A DNA stretch of 64,000 nt from Cynocephalus volans (GCF_027409185.1 NC_084463.1:162417869-162481868); one strand, 5' to 3'; positions 12,770 to 24,399 are shown, counted from the stretch's first letter. The notes: generated by a model from the letters alone, not told the origin. Program-made: numbers and translations.

Positions 12770-13215
12770 CATGCGCACACGCTTGCGGACGTCCCCGAGG
12801 CCCAGGCCCCGCCCCCGCCGAGCAGCCCCGCCCCCGGGTCCCCGCCTTCCCCTTCCGGACTCGCAAGCGGGGGTCTGCGCAGGGCCTGGGGCGCCTCCTG
12901 CAGGTCGTGGGCGGAGCTTTCGCCAGGCCCCGCCCCTCGGCCGCCCCGCCCCGCCCCCCTCGCCGCCTGCGCCGCCGCCGCAGCGACTGCCGCCCGGGCC
13001 GCGGGGCTGCGGTGGGCGCAGCTGGGGCGCGGCTGAGGGGAGGCCAGGGGGCCGCGCCAGGCCCGAAGCCCGGGCCGGGCCGCCCCGCCCGCCCGCCTGC
13101 CCGGGATGCGGCGCTGAGGCCCAGCATGGCCGGCCCGGGCCCCACCTTCCCGCTGCACCGGCTCGTCTGGGCGAACCGGCACCGCGAACTGGAGGCCGCG
13201 CTGCACAGCCGCCAG
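12770..13215 (+). promoter_or_regulatory. ANKRD13D CpG-island promoter and first exon
   Basis: Very GC- and CpG-rich block with repeated CCCCGCCC/GGGGCGGG-type Sp1 boxes (for example around 12800-12990) and no TATA box, immediately upstream of and across the ANKRD13D first coding exon. The transcription start cannot be fixed from sequence; somewhere in 12900-13090 is likely. Confidence 0.7.
13106..13117 (+). promoter_or_regulatory. Three-codon uORF ahead of ANKRD13D
   Basis: ATGCGGCGCTGA: a start codon, two sense codons and a stop, ending 8 nt before the ANKRD13D ATG at 13126. If the transcript begins upstream, as expected, scanning ribosomes meet this minimal uORF first. It may modulate translation or be bypassed; its ATG context (GGGATGC) is moderate. 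Confidence 0.5.
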
Positions 13216-16200
13216 GTGAGACCCCGCTGGGGCCCCGCTAGGTCCCCAGGTCCCTCCCCCTCGCCCCAAGACCGTGGTCTCCATCTGGAGGCCGCCCGCC
13301 CCTGCTCAGCTCCGCAGCCGCATCCCGGCCCCCCTCCCCAGACCCATCCGAAGCCCAGGTCACCTGCCCCTCGCACGTGAGCCTCTGGACCCGGCTCCCA
13401 GCGCTGGGCCTCGCCCTGCCGGTCTGCCCACCTTACAGGGCACAGTGACTCCCAATCCAGCCTCGTGGCTTGACTTCTCTCTTGCCCTGTGCTGAATGTC
13501 CCATCTCCCCCAGCACGACATTGAAGAGGAGGACCCTCGGGGGCGGACCCCCCTGGAGCTGGCCGTGTCCCTGGGGAACCTGGAGTCTGTAAGAGTCCTC
13601 CTTCGATACAATGCCAACGTGGGCAAAGAGAGCCGCCAGGGCTGGGCAGGTACTGCAGAGGGCAGAGGGGCTCCTCTTGAGGCTGGCAGTGGGGTTGGTG
13701 GGTGGGAGTGAGCAGCCAGGCGAGGGGCCATCGGGAAGGCTTCACTCAGCAGCCTGGTGCCCCCCAGTCCTGCAGGAAGCAGTCAGCACGGGAGACCCCG
13801 AGATGGTGCAGCTGGTGCTCCAGTATCGGGACTACCAGCGGGCTACACAGCGGCTGGCTGGCATTCCGGAATTGCTCAACAAACTCCGCCAGGTACAGCA
13901 GGGCACAGAGGTGTGGCCAGTAAGGGGGCTGGGGTGCCATGCCAGGATCACCACGGTCACCCATGCCAGGCCTGGCCCTGGAAGAGTACCCAGCCTGTGC
14001 AGTGTGCTTTCCCGTCACTATCGATGAGGTCTTTTTGTGTTACATGACCAGCCCAGGGTCATGCGGAAGAGGAGTCCAGTCCCACATGGATGAGATTGGG
14101 CGCTTTGGAAAGAAAGTTTTTGCCAGCATCAAGGGGTCTGTTGCCAGAAATCTCTACAGAGCTTTAGGTTTGGGCCCCCTGGAGAATACAGATTTCCTAG
14201 AGGGGGAATTTCAGGTCGACTAAGTGGATTTGGCCTGGATCCCTGGAATGCCTGGTACTGGGCACTGTCCACCCTTCTGGAAGCATGCAGAGGGGTCTGG
14301 CTGACAGAGCACACTACCTTGTACTCTCCACCTGTGGGGCAGGCCCAGAGAGGGGGTCATTGTGCCACTTTACAGATGGGGATTTAGACCCAGAGGGGAA
14401 AAAAAGCTCCCCAGTGGGCTGGTGGCCAGGTTGACACTTGTCCTCAAGCCTCCAAATGATTATAGCCTCATTAAGCACGGAGCATAACCATTTAGGGTCC
14501 CCATGGCCCACCTCTCCTGGACAGGGTTTGGTTGGGGTGGGGGCGTAGTTGGGCCATAACAGTGCACTGAGACTTGCTGAAGGGCTGGGCCCCCAGGGAG
14601 TGGCTGTGGACAAGGAGCTCCCACATCCACCAGCCCCCACCAGGCAGGGCCCTGACAGGCAACTCCGATCTCTCTCAGGCCCCTGATTTCTACGTGGAAA
14701 TGAAGTGGGAGTTCACCAGCTGGGGTGAGTGGGGACTGCTCAGTTCCCAGGGGCTTGGGGTGGGGTCTTTGGGGAAGATCCCTGTGACCTCAGCACCCCC
14801 TGCAGTGCCCCTCGTGTCCAAGATGTGCCCGAGCGATGTGTACCGTGTGTGGAAGCAGGGTGAGAACCTGCGGGTGGACACCAGTCTCCTGGGTTTTGAG
14901 CACATGTCCTGGCAGCGCGGCCGGAGGAGCTTCATCTTCAAGGGCCAGGGTGAGCTCTGGGGGCATTCCCTGGGACCTGAGGCATGCTAGAGCCCTCAGA
15001 TTCTCCAGGGGCTTTTTTTTTTTTTTTTTTTTTTTAAGATGACCGGTAAGGGGATCTTAACCCTTGACTTGGTGTTGTCAGCACCACGCTCAGCCAGTGA
15101 GCGAACCAGCCATCCGTATATGGGATCCGAACCCGGGGCCTTGGTGTTATCAGCACCGCACTCTCCCGAGTGAGCCACGGGCCGGCCCCCCTCCAGTAGC
15201 TTTTTAGGATGATGCTGTCCTTTTCACTTTCTGGATGTGGAGACTGAGGCTGGGGGTGGAGGGGAATCCAGGGGCTGAGGCTGTACCCACTTAGTAGCAG
15301 GTGACTGAGGGTACCACAATGACCTTCTCCCTGCTGGCTGGGGGCCTGGCACTGATTTGTTTCCCCTGCCGGCCGGCAGAGGCAGGGGCCCTGGTGATGG
15401 AAGTGGACCACGACCGGCAGGTGGTACACACAGAGACACTGGGGATCACTCTGCATGAGCCAGAAGCCCTGCTGGCTGCCATGAGACCAAGCGAGGAACA
15501 TGTGGCCAGTCGCCTCACCTCTCCGATCGTCTCCACCCACCTGGACACTCGCAATGTGGCCTTCGAGAGGTCAGTCAGGGCCTGGCACACTGTGGGGGTA
15601 GCAGGAGCCACTATTTATGAGGGCAGGGCTGTCCTTGAGGTCCAGAGGCTGGCTCTGGCCTGGGAGGTCAGAGGCTGCTCAGATTGGGGGGGAGGGGCAC
15701 ACACATGTCTATACTGGCAGCTGGCTTCCCAGGGAGGGGGCTAGGTCAGCATGTTCCCACTTCCTTGACTTCTGACCTCACATATTTTCCCATAAAAACA
15801 AGGATTTAGGCTGTAATTCAAGACAGCTGTTTGCACTAATGTTGGCTTCTTGTTAGCATGGCTGTGTTTGGGGCACAGTCCTTTGTGGGTAGCTTAGGAA
15901 CCTGACCCTTCTGGCAAGAGTGTTATTTGACAACATATGCCTCCAGTTGCAATAGCAGATTTGGGGAATACTTTTTTAAAAAAACAGCTTGGGACTGGCC
16001 GGTTAACTCACTCGGAAGAGGGTGGTGCTGATAACACCAAGGTCGAGGGTTTGGATCCCCATACCGGCCAGCCACCAAAAATTAAATAAGAAAACAGCTT
16101 TATTAAGATATAATTTTATGTATCATACAGTTCACTCATTTGAAGTGTACAATTCAATAGTTTTTAGCGTATTCACAGATTTGTTCACTATAATAGATTT

Positions 16201-19200
16201 TAGAACATTTCATCAGCTCAACAAGAAACCCCATACTCTTTAGCTGCCACCCCCCATCCACCATGCCTGCATCCCCTCCCACAGCCCTAAATAACCTCCA
16301 GTCTACTTTCTGTCTCTATAGATTTCCCTATTCTGTACTTTCATATGAATGGAATTTTATAATATGTTGCCTTTGTGTCTGGCTGCTTTCACTTAATAGA
16401 AAGTTTTCAAAGTTCATCCAAGTTCTAGCATATACCACGTCATTCCTTTTGATGGCAGATTCCATTGTGTGAATATGCTACATTTTGTTTATTCATTGGT
16501 CCATTGGTAGACATTTGGATTGTTTCCACCATTTGGCTGTTGTAAATAATGTGGTTATCAATATTCATAGACAAGTGTTTGTGTGGACATATGTTTTAAT
16601 TTCTCTTGGGTACATACCTAGCAGTGTAATTGCTGGGTTATGTGGTGACTTGGTGTTTCATTATTTGAGGAATTGCCAGACTGTTTACCAAAGGGGCTGT
16701 ACTGTACTGTTTTTCATCCCCACCAGCAGTATATGAGGCTCCAACTTCTCCACATCCTCACCAACACTTGTGATTCTTCATTCATTCATTCACTCATTCA
16801 TTTGTGGATTATGACGATCCTAGTGAAGTGGTATCTCATTGTGGTTTTGATTTGCATTTTTTTTTTTTTTTTTTTAAAAGATGACCGGTAAGGGGATCTT
16901 AACCCTTGGCTTGGTGTTGTCAGCACCACTCTCAGCTAGTGAGCCAACCGGCCATCCCTATATAGGATCCAAACCCATGGCCTTGGTGTTATCAGCACCA
17001 CACTCTCCCGAGTGAGCCACGGGCCGGCCCTATTTGTATATCTTCTTTGGAAAATTTTCTATTCCGATCCTTTACCCATTTTTTTAAATTAGGTTATCTT
17101 TTTGTTATTGAGTTGTAAGTGTTCTTTATAAATTCTAGATATAAGTTCCTTATCAGATATATGATTTGCAAACATTTCCTACATTTCTGTGGCTTGTCAT
17201 TTCACTTTCTTGATTTTCACTTTCTTGTCCTTTGAAGCACAAAAGTTTTAACTTTGATGATGTACAGTTTATCTACTGTTTTTCTTTTGTTGTTTGCTAT
17301 TTGGGTGTCATATCTAATTGCCAAATCTAAGGCAATGAAGATTTTCTTCTGTCTTCTAGAAGTTTTATAGTTTTAGCTCCTACATGTAGGTATTTGAGCT
17401 ATTTTGAGTTAATATTTGTGGATAGTGGAAGGTAAGGATCCAACTTCATTTTTTGGCATGCAACTATCTAGTTGTCCCAGCCCCATTTATTAAAAATACT
17501 CTGCTTTTACTATCGAATGATCTTTTTTTTTTTTTTTTTGCTTTTTTACTAAGAGTTTATAATATAAACCTACTAAAGAAAAACACCTTCAAAGATCTTA
17601 GAGAGAACACTTTTTTTTTCATACTGTACTCCATCTGTATGGCAAATGTTTGGTTTTTTTTAAAATTAATTAATTAATTAATTAAAAATATTCATGAGAT
17701 ACAAAGCTGATTGTTCCCCTTCTTGCCCATGATGTGGGGGCCAAATTCATATTGGGGACATACCCATTACCAGAAATTGCTTTTGTACCCTTCGTCCCCT
17801 TCCAATTATCCCCCAACCTCCCTCCCCCTCCCCTACTATTGAATGGTCTTGACACCCTTGTCAAAAATCAGTGGACCATAGATGTGTGGGTTTGTTTCTG
17901 GACTCTCCATCCTATTCCTTGGATCTGTAACTCTATCTTTGTGCCAGTACTACACTGTCTTAACATTGTTGCTTTGTGGTAAATTTTGAAGTCAGAAAGT
18001 GTGAGTCTTCCTCCTTTGTTCTTTTTCAGGATTATTTTGGGTATTCTGGGTCAGTTATATTTCATATGAATTCTAGATTCAGCTTGTCAATTTCTACAAA
18101 GAAGTCAGATGGGGAGCTGGCCAGTTAGCTCAGCTGGTTAGAGTGCTGGTGTTATAACTCCAAGGTCAAGAGTTCATATCCCCTTACTGGCTGGCCACCA
18201 AAAAAAAAAAAAGTCTGATGGGATTCTGATAGGGATTGCGCTGAATCTGTAAATCTGTTTTGGGAGTATTGACATCTTACCAATGTTAAGCCTTCCAATC
18301 AATGAACATAGGATGTTTTTCCATTTATTTAGATCTTTTAAAATTTCTTTCAACAATGTTTTGTAGTTTTCAGAGCATAAGTTTTACATTTTGTGAAATT
18401 ATTCTTAAGTGTTTTATTCTTTTTGATGCTATTATGAATCATATAGTTCTCTTAATTTAATTTTTTTGATTTTTTCACTGCAAATGTATAAAAATACAAT
18501 TGATTTTTATATTGATCATGTACCCTGTAACATTCCTGAAGTTGTTTATTAGTTTGACTAGATTTTTATTGAATTCCTAGGATTTTTTAATATATAAGAT
18601 CATGTCATCCATAAATACAGTTTTACTTCTTTTCTTATCTAAAGGCCTTTTTTTTTCTTTTTCTTTCCTAATTGCTCTGGCTGGAACCTCCTGTACAATG
18701 TTGAATCAAAGTATGGAGAGCAGACATCCTTGTCTTGTTCCTGATTTTAGGGGAAAAGCATTCAGTCTCACCATTGAGTACGATGTTAGTTGTGGGTTTT
18801 TGGTAGACAACCCTTATCAGATTGAGGAAGTTCTTTTCTATTCCTAGTTTGTTGAGTGTTTTTGTCATGAAAGGGTGTTGGATTTTGTGAAGTGCTTTTT
18901 CTGCGTCTATTGATATGATCAGTGATTTTTTAAAAATTCTATTGATATGATGTATTACATCAATTGATTTTTGGATATTGAACCAACCTTGCATTCATGA
19001 GATAAATTCTATTTGGTCATGGTGTATAATTATTTTCATATATTGCTGGATTGGGTTGCTAGTATTTTGTTGAGGATTTTCTGTCTATATTCCTAAGAGA
19101 TATTGGTGTGTAGTTTTCTCTTCTTGTGATGTCTTCGTCTGGTTTTGGTATCTGGGTGATGCCTCAGAATAAGTTGGGAGGTGTCACTTCACCTATTTTT

Positions 19201-22200
19201 TTGCAAGAGTTTGTGAATAATTGGCATTAATTTTTCTTTAAATGATTGGTAGGATTCAGTCGTGAAGCCATCGGGGCCTGGGTTTTTCTTTGTGGGTAGT
19301 TTTTAAAATTATTATTACCAATCAATCTCTTCATTTGTTATAGGTCTATTCAGATTATCTATAAGTTAGTTTTGTTAGTTTGTGACTCACTAAGAATTTG
19401 TCCTTTTTGTCTGAATTATCAAAATTTTTGGAGTATAGTTATTCATCATATTCCTTTATAATCCTTTTTTATTTCTGTAAGGTCAGTAGTAATTCCCCCT
19501 CTTTCATTTCTGATGTTAGTAATTTGAGTCTTCTCTCTCTCTCTCTCTTTTTTTTCTTGGTCAGTCTAGCTAAAGGTCTTTCAATTTTGTTGATCTTTTC
19601 AAAGAACCAGCTTTTGTTTTCGTTGATGTTCTCTATTGTTTTTCTATTCTCTATTTCATTAACTTTCACTCTGATATTTATTCTTTCTTTCTTTTTTGTT
19701 TTTTTTTTTTCTGCTTGCTGTGGGTTGTTTACTCTTCTTTTTCCAGTGTCTTATTGTGAAAGTTTAGGTTATTGATTTGAGATCTTTCTTCTTTCTTAAT
19801 CTAGGCATTTACAGCTATAAATTTTCCTCTAAGCATGGCTTTAGCCATGTCATATAAGTTTTGTTATGTTGTGTTTTCACTTCCATTCATCTCAAAGTAT
19901 TTTCTTTTCCTTTTTTTTAAAAAAGATGACCGGTAAGTGGATCTTAACCCTTGACTTGGTGTTATCAGCACCATGCTCTCCCAAGTGAGCCACAGGCTGG
20001 CCCTCAAAGTATTTTCTGATTTCCTTTTTGATTTATTCTTTGAGCCATTGGTTATTTAGGAGTGTATTGTTTACTTTCCACCTGTTTATGAATTTCCAAC
20101 ATTTTTTTGTTATTGATTTCCAATTTCAGTCCATTGTGGTTGGAAAAATACTTTGTATGACTTCTATCCTTTCAAATTCATTGGAGATTCTTTTATGACC
20201 CATCATATTTTCTATCCTGAAGAACGTTCCATGTGCATTTGAGAAGAATGTGTATTCTGTTATTGTTGGGTGGAGTGTTCTAAGAATGTCTGTAATGTCT
20301 AGTTAGTTTACTGTGTTGTTCATGTCTTCAATTTCTTTGCTGATCTTCTACTTGTTCTATCCATTATTGAAAGTGGGGTATTGAAGTCTCTAACTATTAT
20401 TGTTGAATCAGACATACTTTTATTTTTAATGTTTTATTATGGAAAATTTCAAACATATATGAAAGAAGAGATAATGTACTTACTCATTACCCAGCTTCAA
20501 TATTTATGAACATTTTTACCAATATTATTAACTCTATCTTTCCCTGCCTTTTTTTATTTTCCTGGAGTATTTGAAAGCACATCCCAGATGTCATATCACT
20601 TCAACAGTAAATGCTTCTGCAAATGACTCTAACAGATAAGGTTGTTTTTTAATCCAGTCCTGGAACTATTATCACACCCAACAAAATTAATTATAATTCC
20701 TCAGTATCTTCTAGTCCCCAGTCCTTGTTAAAATGTCCCCAGCTGTCCAGGCACCCTTTTCAAGGCCCATTCATATTTCACAGTGGGGAGGGATCCTGGG
20801 AGTTGGGCAGCCAGGGCAGGCTAATTTGGAGGGGGGGTTGGAAGGAAAGGGTGTGGAGGGTGCAAGTCCTCACAAGCTCCTATTTGGTCTGTTTCAGGAA
20901 CAAATGTGGTATCTGGGGATGGCGGTCTGAGAAGATGGAAACTGTTAGCGGCTACGAAGCCAAGGCAGGAGAGGCTAGTGGTGGAGGGCTGGGGGTAGGA
21001 AATGAGGCCCAGGAACTCAGCTCCTTCTCCACATCCACTCCAGAGTGTGGAGGGAGGGAGAGCTGGAGTAGCCCTTGGGCTCTGGAAACCCTGTGCAGTC
21101 AAGAGAACACAATGGGGTCCATGTACCCAACCCCTGCTGAGTGTATAGGGATCACCCACAGCACGGGCCCCCACCCATGGTACCAAGATCAAACAAGGAG
21201 CATTTTCCTCTTAACCCTGGGGCTACATCCCCTCATTGGTGACTCTCCGGGGCTCAGACCCTGCCACATCCTCCATTGTGGAGGGTGAGATCTTGTCTAT
21301 CTCTAGCGATAGGAAGACTTGGGTCCTGAGCTGGTGAGGCTGAGTGTGGGGAGCAGGCTCTGAGCCCCCAGCTCCCCATGTCCCCCCTGCTCCCCAGGTG
21401 TACAGTGCCACCAACGTGGAACTGGTGACACGCACACGAACGGAGCACCTCTCTGATCAGGACAAGTCAAGGAGCAAAGGTAAACCCAGGTGCGCCTGCC
21501 TGCTGCCTGGTCACACTGCATGGTGGGGGTCACCCTGGGGTCGGGGGCCAGAGTATCCCAGGACAAGGTGGGAGGCCTCCCCTTTCCTATCTGCTCTCTC
21601 CCACCTGACAGGAGGCTCCCAGGCTGGAGGGTGGGTGGGGGCAGTCTGGGGACAGTAGTACAAAGTCCCCTCATGGGCTCCTACCCCTTGTCTTTAGGGG
21701 GGAAGACTCCATTCCAGTCCTTCCTGGGGATGGCCCAGCAACACTCCTCTCACAATGGGGTGAGCCAGGGCTGGGGGTGGAGGGCTGGGCCAGGAGGGGC
21801 CAGTGTGCCATCCTGAGTGCTAAGTGCTGTCCTGGGGCCCACCCCAGGCTCCTGTGCAGCAGGCAGCCAGCCCCACCAACCCCACAGCTATTTCACCCGA
21901 TGAGTACTTCGACCCAAACTTCAGCCTGGAGTCACGAAACATTGGCCGCCCCATCGAGATGTCCAGCAAAGTACAGAGGTGAGGTCTGGGAGCTGGCTGT
22001 GGACTTCCCTCAGAAATGGGAACCCTGCCTGGACCCTTGCAGACTGCTGTCACACACGGGGCCCATCATAGTGAGGGACCTGCTCACCCAGCTGGCTTCT
22101 CTCTGGACCATGCTCCTTGAGTGCAGGAACCATGTCTGTCTTATCCATGGTCTTCAGCACCCAGCACAGGGCTTGGCCCAGAGAACTGGCCATGCTTCTT

Positions 22201-24263
22201 TGATGAATGAATGAATGTGTGGCACCACCCACCTATGGTTTTCTATACAATATGATGAGCACCTGCTGGGGACCAGCACATGATGGAGTCGGAAGGGCCC
22301 ATGGAAGGGGCCTGGGGCTCTGCTGCTGGGCCCAAGGAAATGTCTTCCCCTCCCCAAGTCTAGTTTCTTCTTCAGTGGAATGAGAACACTTACACTTGTC
22401 GGCCCACCTGCCTCATGAGGGTGTGATGAGCAGGTGTAAGTGGTGACAATGGACACATAGGGCTTTCAGCAGGCCCAGCACCCCCCAGCTACCTCGCGTG
22501 GATCCTGTGAGCCACCCGTGATGGAGCTGGGATTCGTGCCCCAGCAGTCTTGACCCTTGGGCTGTGCGGACATAAAAGTATGGCTGAGTGTGAGGCGCTG
22601 GCCAGCTCTGGCCTGAGGAAGAGGCTGTGGATGAGGCCCAGAGGGGAGCCCACAGCCTGGCCCTGCCCCCTTCTTCCAGACCAGATGAGCTGGCACAAGA
22701 CCATCATGAGCCCCAGTGTGGGCCCAGGGTGTGGGGGCAGCTCGGGCCAGGGGGCCACTACACAACTCCTGGAAGAGGCAGGTAGGGGCATGTGAGCGGA
22801 GAGCAGGGCACCCCAGACCCCTGGAAGGTGCGAGCGAAGGCAGGGCTCAGAGGGGGCAGCCTGAGCGGAAGCGCCGCCCGAGGTTCCTGACCCACATGCG
22901 TGGTCGGCTGGGCAGGTTCAAGGCCACACTGTGGCTCAGTGAGGAGCACCCGCTCTCCCTGGGTGACCAAGTGACACCCATCATTGACCTGATGGCCATC
23001 AGCAACGCCCACTTTGCCAAGCTGCGTGACTTCATCACCCTCCGCCTCCCTCCCGGCTTCCCGGTCAAGATTGGTGAGCGGGTGGGCTCGGGGTAGCGGG
23101 GGGCCGCTCCTGCAGAGCAGGGTGGGTGCGGGGCCAGGGGTCAGGTGCAGGTGGGTCTCCGCAGGGCGGCTCAGGCACGGCTGTCTCCTCAGAGATTCCT
23201 CTTTTCCACGTGCTCAACGCCCGCATCACCTTCAGCAACCTGTGTGGCTGTGACGAGCCCCTGAGCTCAGTGTGGGTGCCGGCCCCCAGCTCTGCTGTCG
23301 CAGCTTCAGGTACCACCATGAGAGGAAGAGGGAGGCTGTGCAGCTCTCTGGGGCTGAGCCCTGGGGGTTGAGCATGGCCCTTCTGCCATCTGCCCAGGGG
23401 GCCCTTTCCCATGCGAGGTGGACCCCATGGTGTTTGAGGTGCCCAAGGGGTACAGTGTGCTGGGCACAGAGCTCAGTGAGCCCCTTCGCGACGAGGATGA
23501 CGACCTGCTGCAATTCGCCATCCAGCAGAGCCTGCTTGAGGCGGGCACAGAGGCAGAGCAGGTGCGACTTAGGCAGGGGGTGGGCCCCTGGCCTCTGCAG
23601 CCACAGGGTAGAGGTGACAGCTCTGGGCTCTGGCGGCTGCAGGTGACTGTCTGGGAAGCCCTGACCAACACCCGGCCTGGTGCCCACCCTCCTCCCCAGG
23701 CCACAGTTTATGAGGAGCAGCTTCAGCTGGAGCGGTGAGGCCCTTGTAGGACCTACTGGGTCCCGCTCCTGCCCCACTCTGGCTCGAGCACCCAGCTGGC
23801 CCTGGCTTGTGGGATAGGGTTGGGGAGCAGGGAAGTGCTGGTCCCAGGACCCCATGCCCTCTCAAGGCCACCGTCCATCAGCCATGCTGCCCGCCACCAA
23901 AAGTGGCATGAGGGATAGGGAGATAATGCCCTGTCTTGTCTCTTCTCCTTGCCACCCTGTCCTTGTCTTCCAAAGCTAAGTCCCCAGCCCCTTGGCTGCC
24001 TCCCCAGCCTTAGCACTCACTGGTCTGCTCTTCCCTCTTACACCTTGCCTGGAAGGGCCCTCCAGGAAAGCCTGCGGCTGTCCACAGAGCCCAGGGGCCT
24101 GGGGTCCCCACATAGGATGCCCCCAGCCCCCCCAAGCTTTGAGGAGCAGCTTCGCCTGGCCCTGGAATTGTCATCGCGGGAGCAGGAGGAGCGGGAGCGG
24201 CGGGGGCAGCAGGAGGAGGAAGACTTACAGCGGATCCTGCAGCTGTCGCTCACGGAGCACTAA
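13126..24263 (+). CDS. ANKRD13D: Ankyrin repeat domain-containing protein 13D
   Basis: Adaptor of the ANKRD13 family that binds Lys63-linked ubiquitin on internalising receptors at the plasma membrane and endosomes. Exons: 13126-13215, 13514-13649, 13768-13892, 14679-14724, 14806-14949, 15380-15569, 20898-20964, 21398-21479, 21698-21759, 21848-21978, 22916-23073, 23193-23309, 23398-23561, 23643-23734, 24056-24263. The product is 603 residues, beginning [19 protein letters not shown] and ending LQLSLTEH. Ankyrin repeats lie in exons 1-3, the GPCR-chaperone/ANKRD13 domain in exons 4-12, and four ubiquitin-interacting motifs in exons 13-15: [17 protein letters not shown], then a second around [12 protein letters not shown], then [18 protein letters not shown], then [14 protein letters not shown]. 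The start ATG is the first in frame; the frame is open upstream but without an ATG. The intron after exon 7 uses a GC donor. Intron 6 is enlarged by L1 and SINEs. Confidence 0.96.
14335..14470 (+). repeat. MIR-like fragment
   Basis: 'cactttacagatggggatttagacccagagg' is a MIR-type core in ANKRD13D intron 3. It is old and diverged. The rest of this 786-bp intron (13893-14678) shows nothing else recognisable. Confidence 0.55.
15013..15190 (-). mobile_element. tRNA-Ile-derived SINE dimer
   Basis: Poly(T) at 15014-15038, then the reverse complement of a two-unit SINE: first the right monomer (AGATGACCGGTAAGGGGATC...), then the left monomer ending GCCACGGGCCGGCC. Flanks repeat 'ctccagnngctttt' (15003 and 15191), an imperfect target-site duplication. 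It lies in ANKRD13D intron 5, antisense to the gene. Confidence 0.85.
15991..16090 (+). mobile_element. tRNA-Ile-derived SINE monomer
   Basis: Full monomer: GGCCGGTTAACTCACTCGG, TGCTGATAACACCAAGGTCG, B box, then GGCCAGCCACC and an A-rich tail. It is flanked by 'aaaacagctt' (15981-15990 and about 16091). It closely resembles cytosolic tRNA-Ile. It sits at the 3' tip of the large antisense L1. Confidence 0.85.
16858..17031 (-). mobile_element. tRNA-Ile-derived SINE dimer nested in L1
   Basis: Poly(T) 16858-16875, then AGATGACCGGTAAGG... through GAGTGAGCCACGGGCCGGCC. The L1 text continues on both sides ('gatttgcat' / 'tatttgtatatctt'). Confidence 0.85.
17524..17833 (-). mobile_element. Antisense retroelement 3' end with apparent serial 3' transductions
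   Basis: Bounded by a 16-bp duplication, TACTATCGAATGATCT (17508-17523) and TACTATTGAATGGTCT (17834-17849), with three differences. Read on the minus strand it has an L1-3'-end-like body (17833 to about 17662, including a TTAA microsatellite), A8, 34 nt of non-L1 sequence, A9, about 71 nt of further sequence, then a terminal A tail of about 18. The alternating A runs and unique blocks are the signature of repeated 3' transduction. The family of the body is not known to me. Confidence 0.6.
18114..18209 (+). mobile_element. tRNA-Ile-derived SINE monomer nested in L1
   Basis: GAGCTGGCCAGTTAGCTCAG...TGTTATAACTCCAAGGTCAAG...GGCTGGCCACC followed by an A tail. The target-site duplication is AAGTCAGATGGG (18102-18113) / AAGTCTGATGGG (18210-18221). 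Confidence 0.9.
19906..20002 (-). mobile_element. Short tRNA-derived SINE (right/left monomer hybrid)
   Basis: The 15-bp perfect target-site duplication CTCAAAGTATTTTCT is at 19891-19905 and 20003-20017. The body starts like the right monomer of the dimer (AGATGACCGGTAAG) but finishes like the left monomer (CAAGTGAGCCACAGGCTGGCC), with one tRNA-sized unit missing. This is a recombined or internally deleted dimer that inserted as such. Confidence 0.85.
20413..20740 (-). mobile_element. Ancient L1 (L1ME-type) 3' end
   Basis: 'ttttattatggaaaatttcaaacatat' through 'atcccagatgtcatatcacttc' matches the pattern of old L1ME 3' ends, in reverse complement. It abuts the truncated end of the younger L1 at about 20412. 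Confidence 0.55.
20962..20970 (+). other. Non-canonical GC 5' splice site, ANKRD13D exon 7
   Basis: The conserved peptide ...SGYEAK|VYSATN requires the exon to stop at the AAG codon (20962-20964). The intron then begins GCAGGA and ends in CCCCAG before 21398. No GT donor fits the frame, so this is a GC-AG intron, a minority class still spliced by the U2 machinery. Confidence 0.85.
21979..22915 (+). other. ANKRD13D intron 10 with L2 fragment
   Basis: 937-bp GT-AG intron. About 22100-22225 matches an L2 3' end ('tgagtgcaggaaccatgtctg', 'acagggcttggc', closing (GAATGA)n). The remainder is unrecognised. Confidence 0.6.
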
Positions 24264-24399
24264 GCCACCTGCCCCTGGGAGGGCTGTCCGGGGCCACTCC
24301 CTCCACCCGCTTTTGTAATTTATTTATTTATAAACTGTCTGCTGCAGAGCTTGGGGCCTGGAGCCCTGGGGGTGGGCTTGCAGTGGAGACCAAGATGGA

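Larger units (their letters stand above)
16091..20412 (-). mobile_element. 5'-truncated LINE-1, antisense, in ANKRD13D intron 6
   Basis: About 3.6 kb of L1 sequence (ORF2 and 3' end) once later insertions are removed. On the minus strand 18994-18668 translates to typical ORF2 reverse-transcriptase text ([26 protein letters not shown]) with stops and frame breaks, so it is dead. The 3' end is at about 16091, and the 5' truncation is near 20412, in the part of ORF2 upstream of the RT. It is interrupted by a SINE dimer (16858-17031), a transducing element (17524-17833), a SINE monomer (18114-18209) and a short SINE (19906-20002). Confidence 0.85.

Noticed and set aside
12907-13125. In-frame N-terminal extension of ANKRD13D
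   Set aside because: The frame is open upstream of 13126 but begins at GTG, has no in-frame ATG and lies in the presumed promoter/5' UTR. The family N-terminus is MAGPGPTF.
12111-13745. Long minus-strand open frame (544 codons) opposite ANKRD13D exons 1-2 and its CpG island
   Set aside because: GC-rich antisense of a CpG island and coding exons readily stays open. The translation is low-complexity Arg/Pro/Gly with no domain, and the frame crosses the real exons of ANKRD13D.
18668-18994. Reverse-transcriptase-like frame as a possible functional gene
   Set aside because: A short, frame-broken piece of L1 ORF2 in a 5'-truncated element interrupted by four later insertions.
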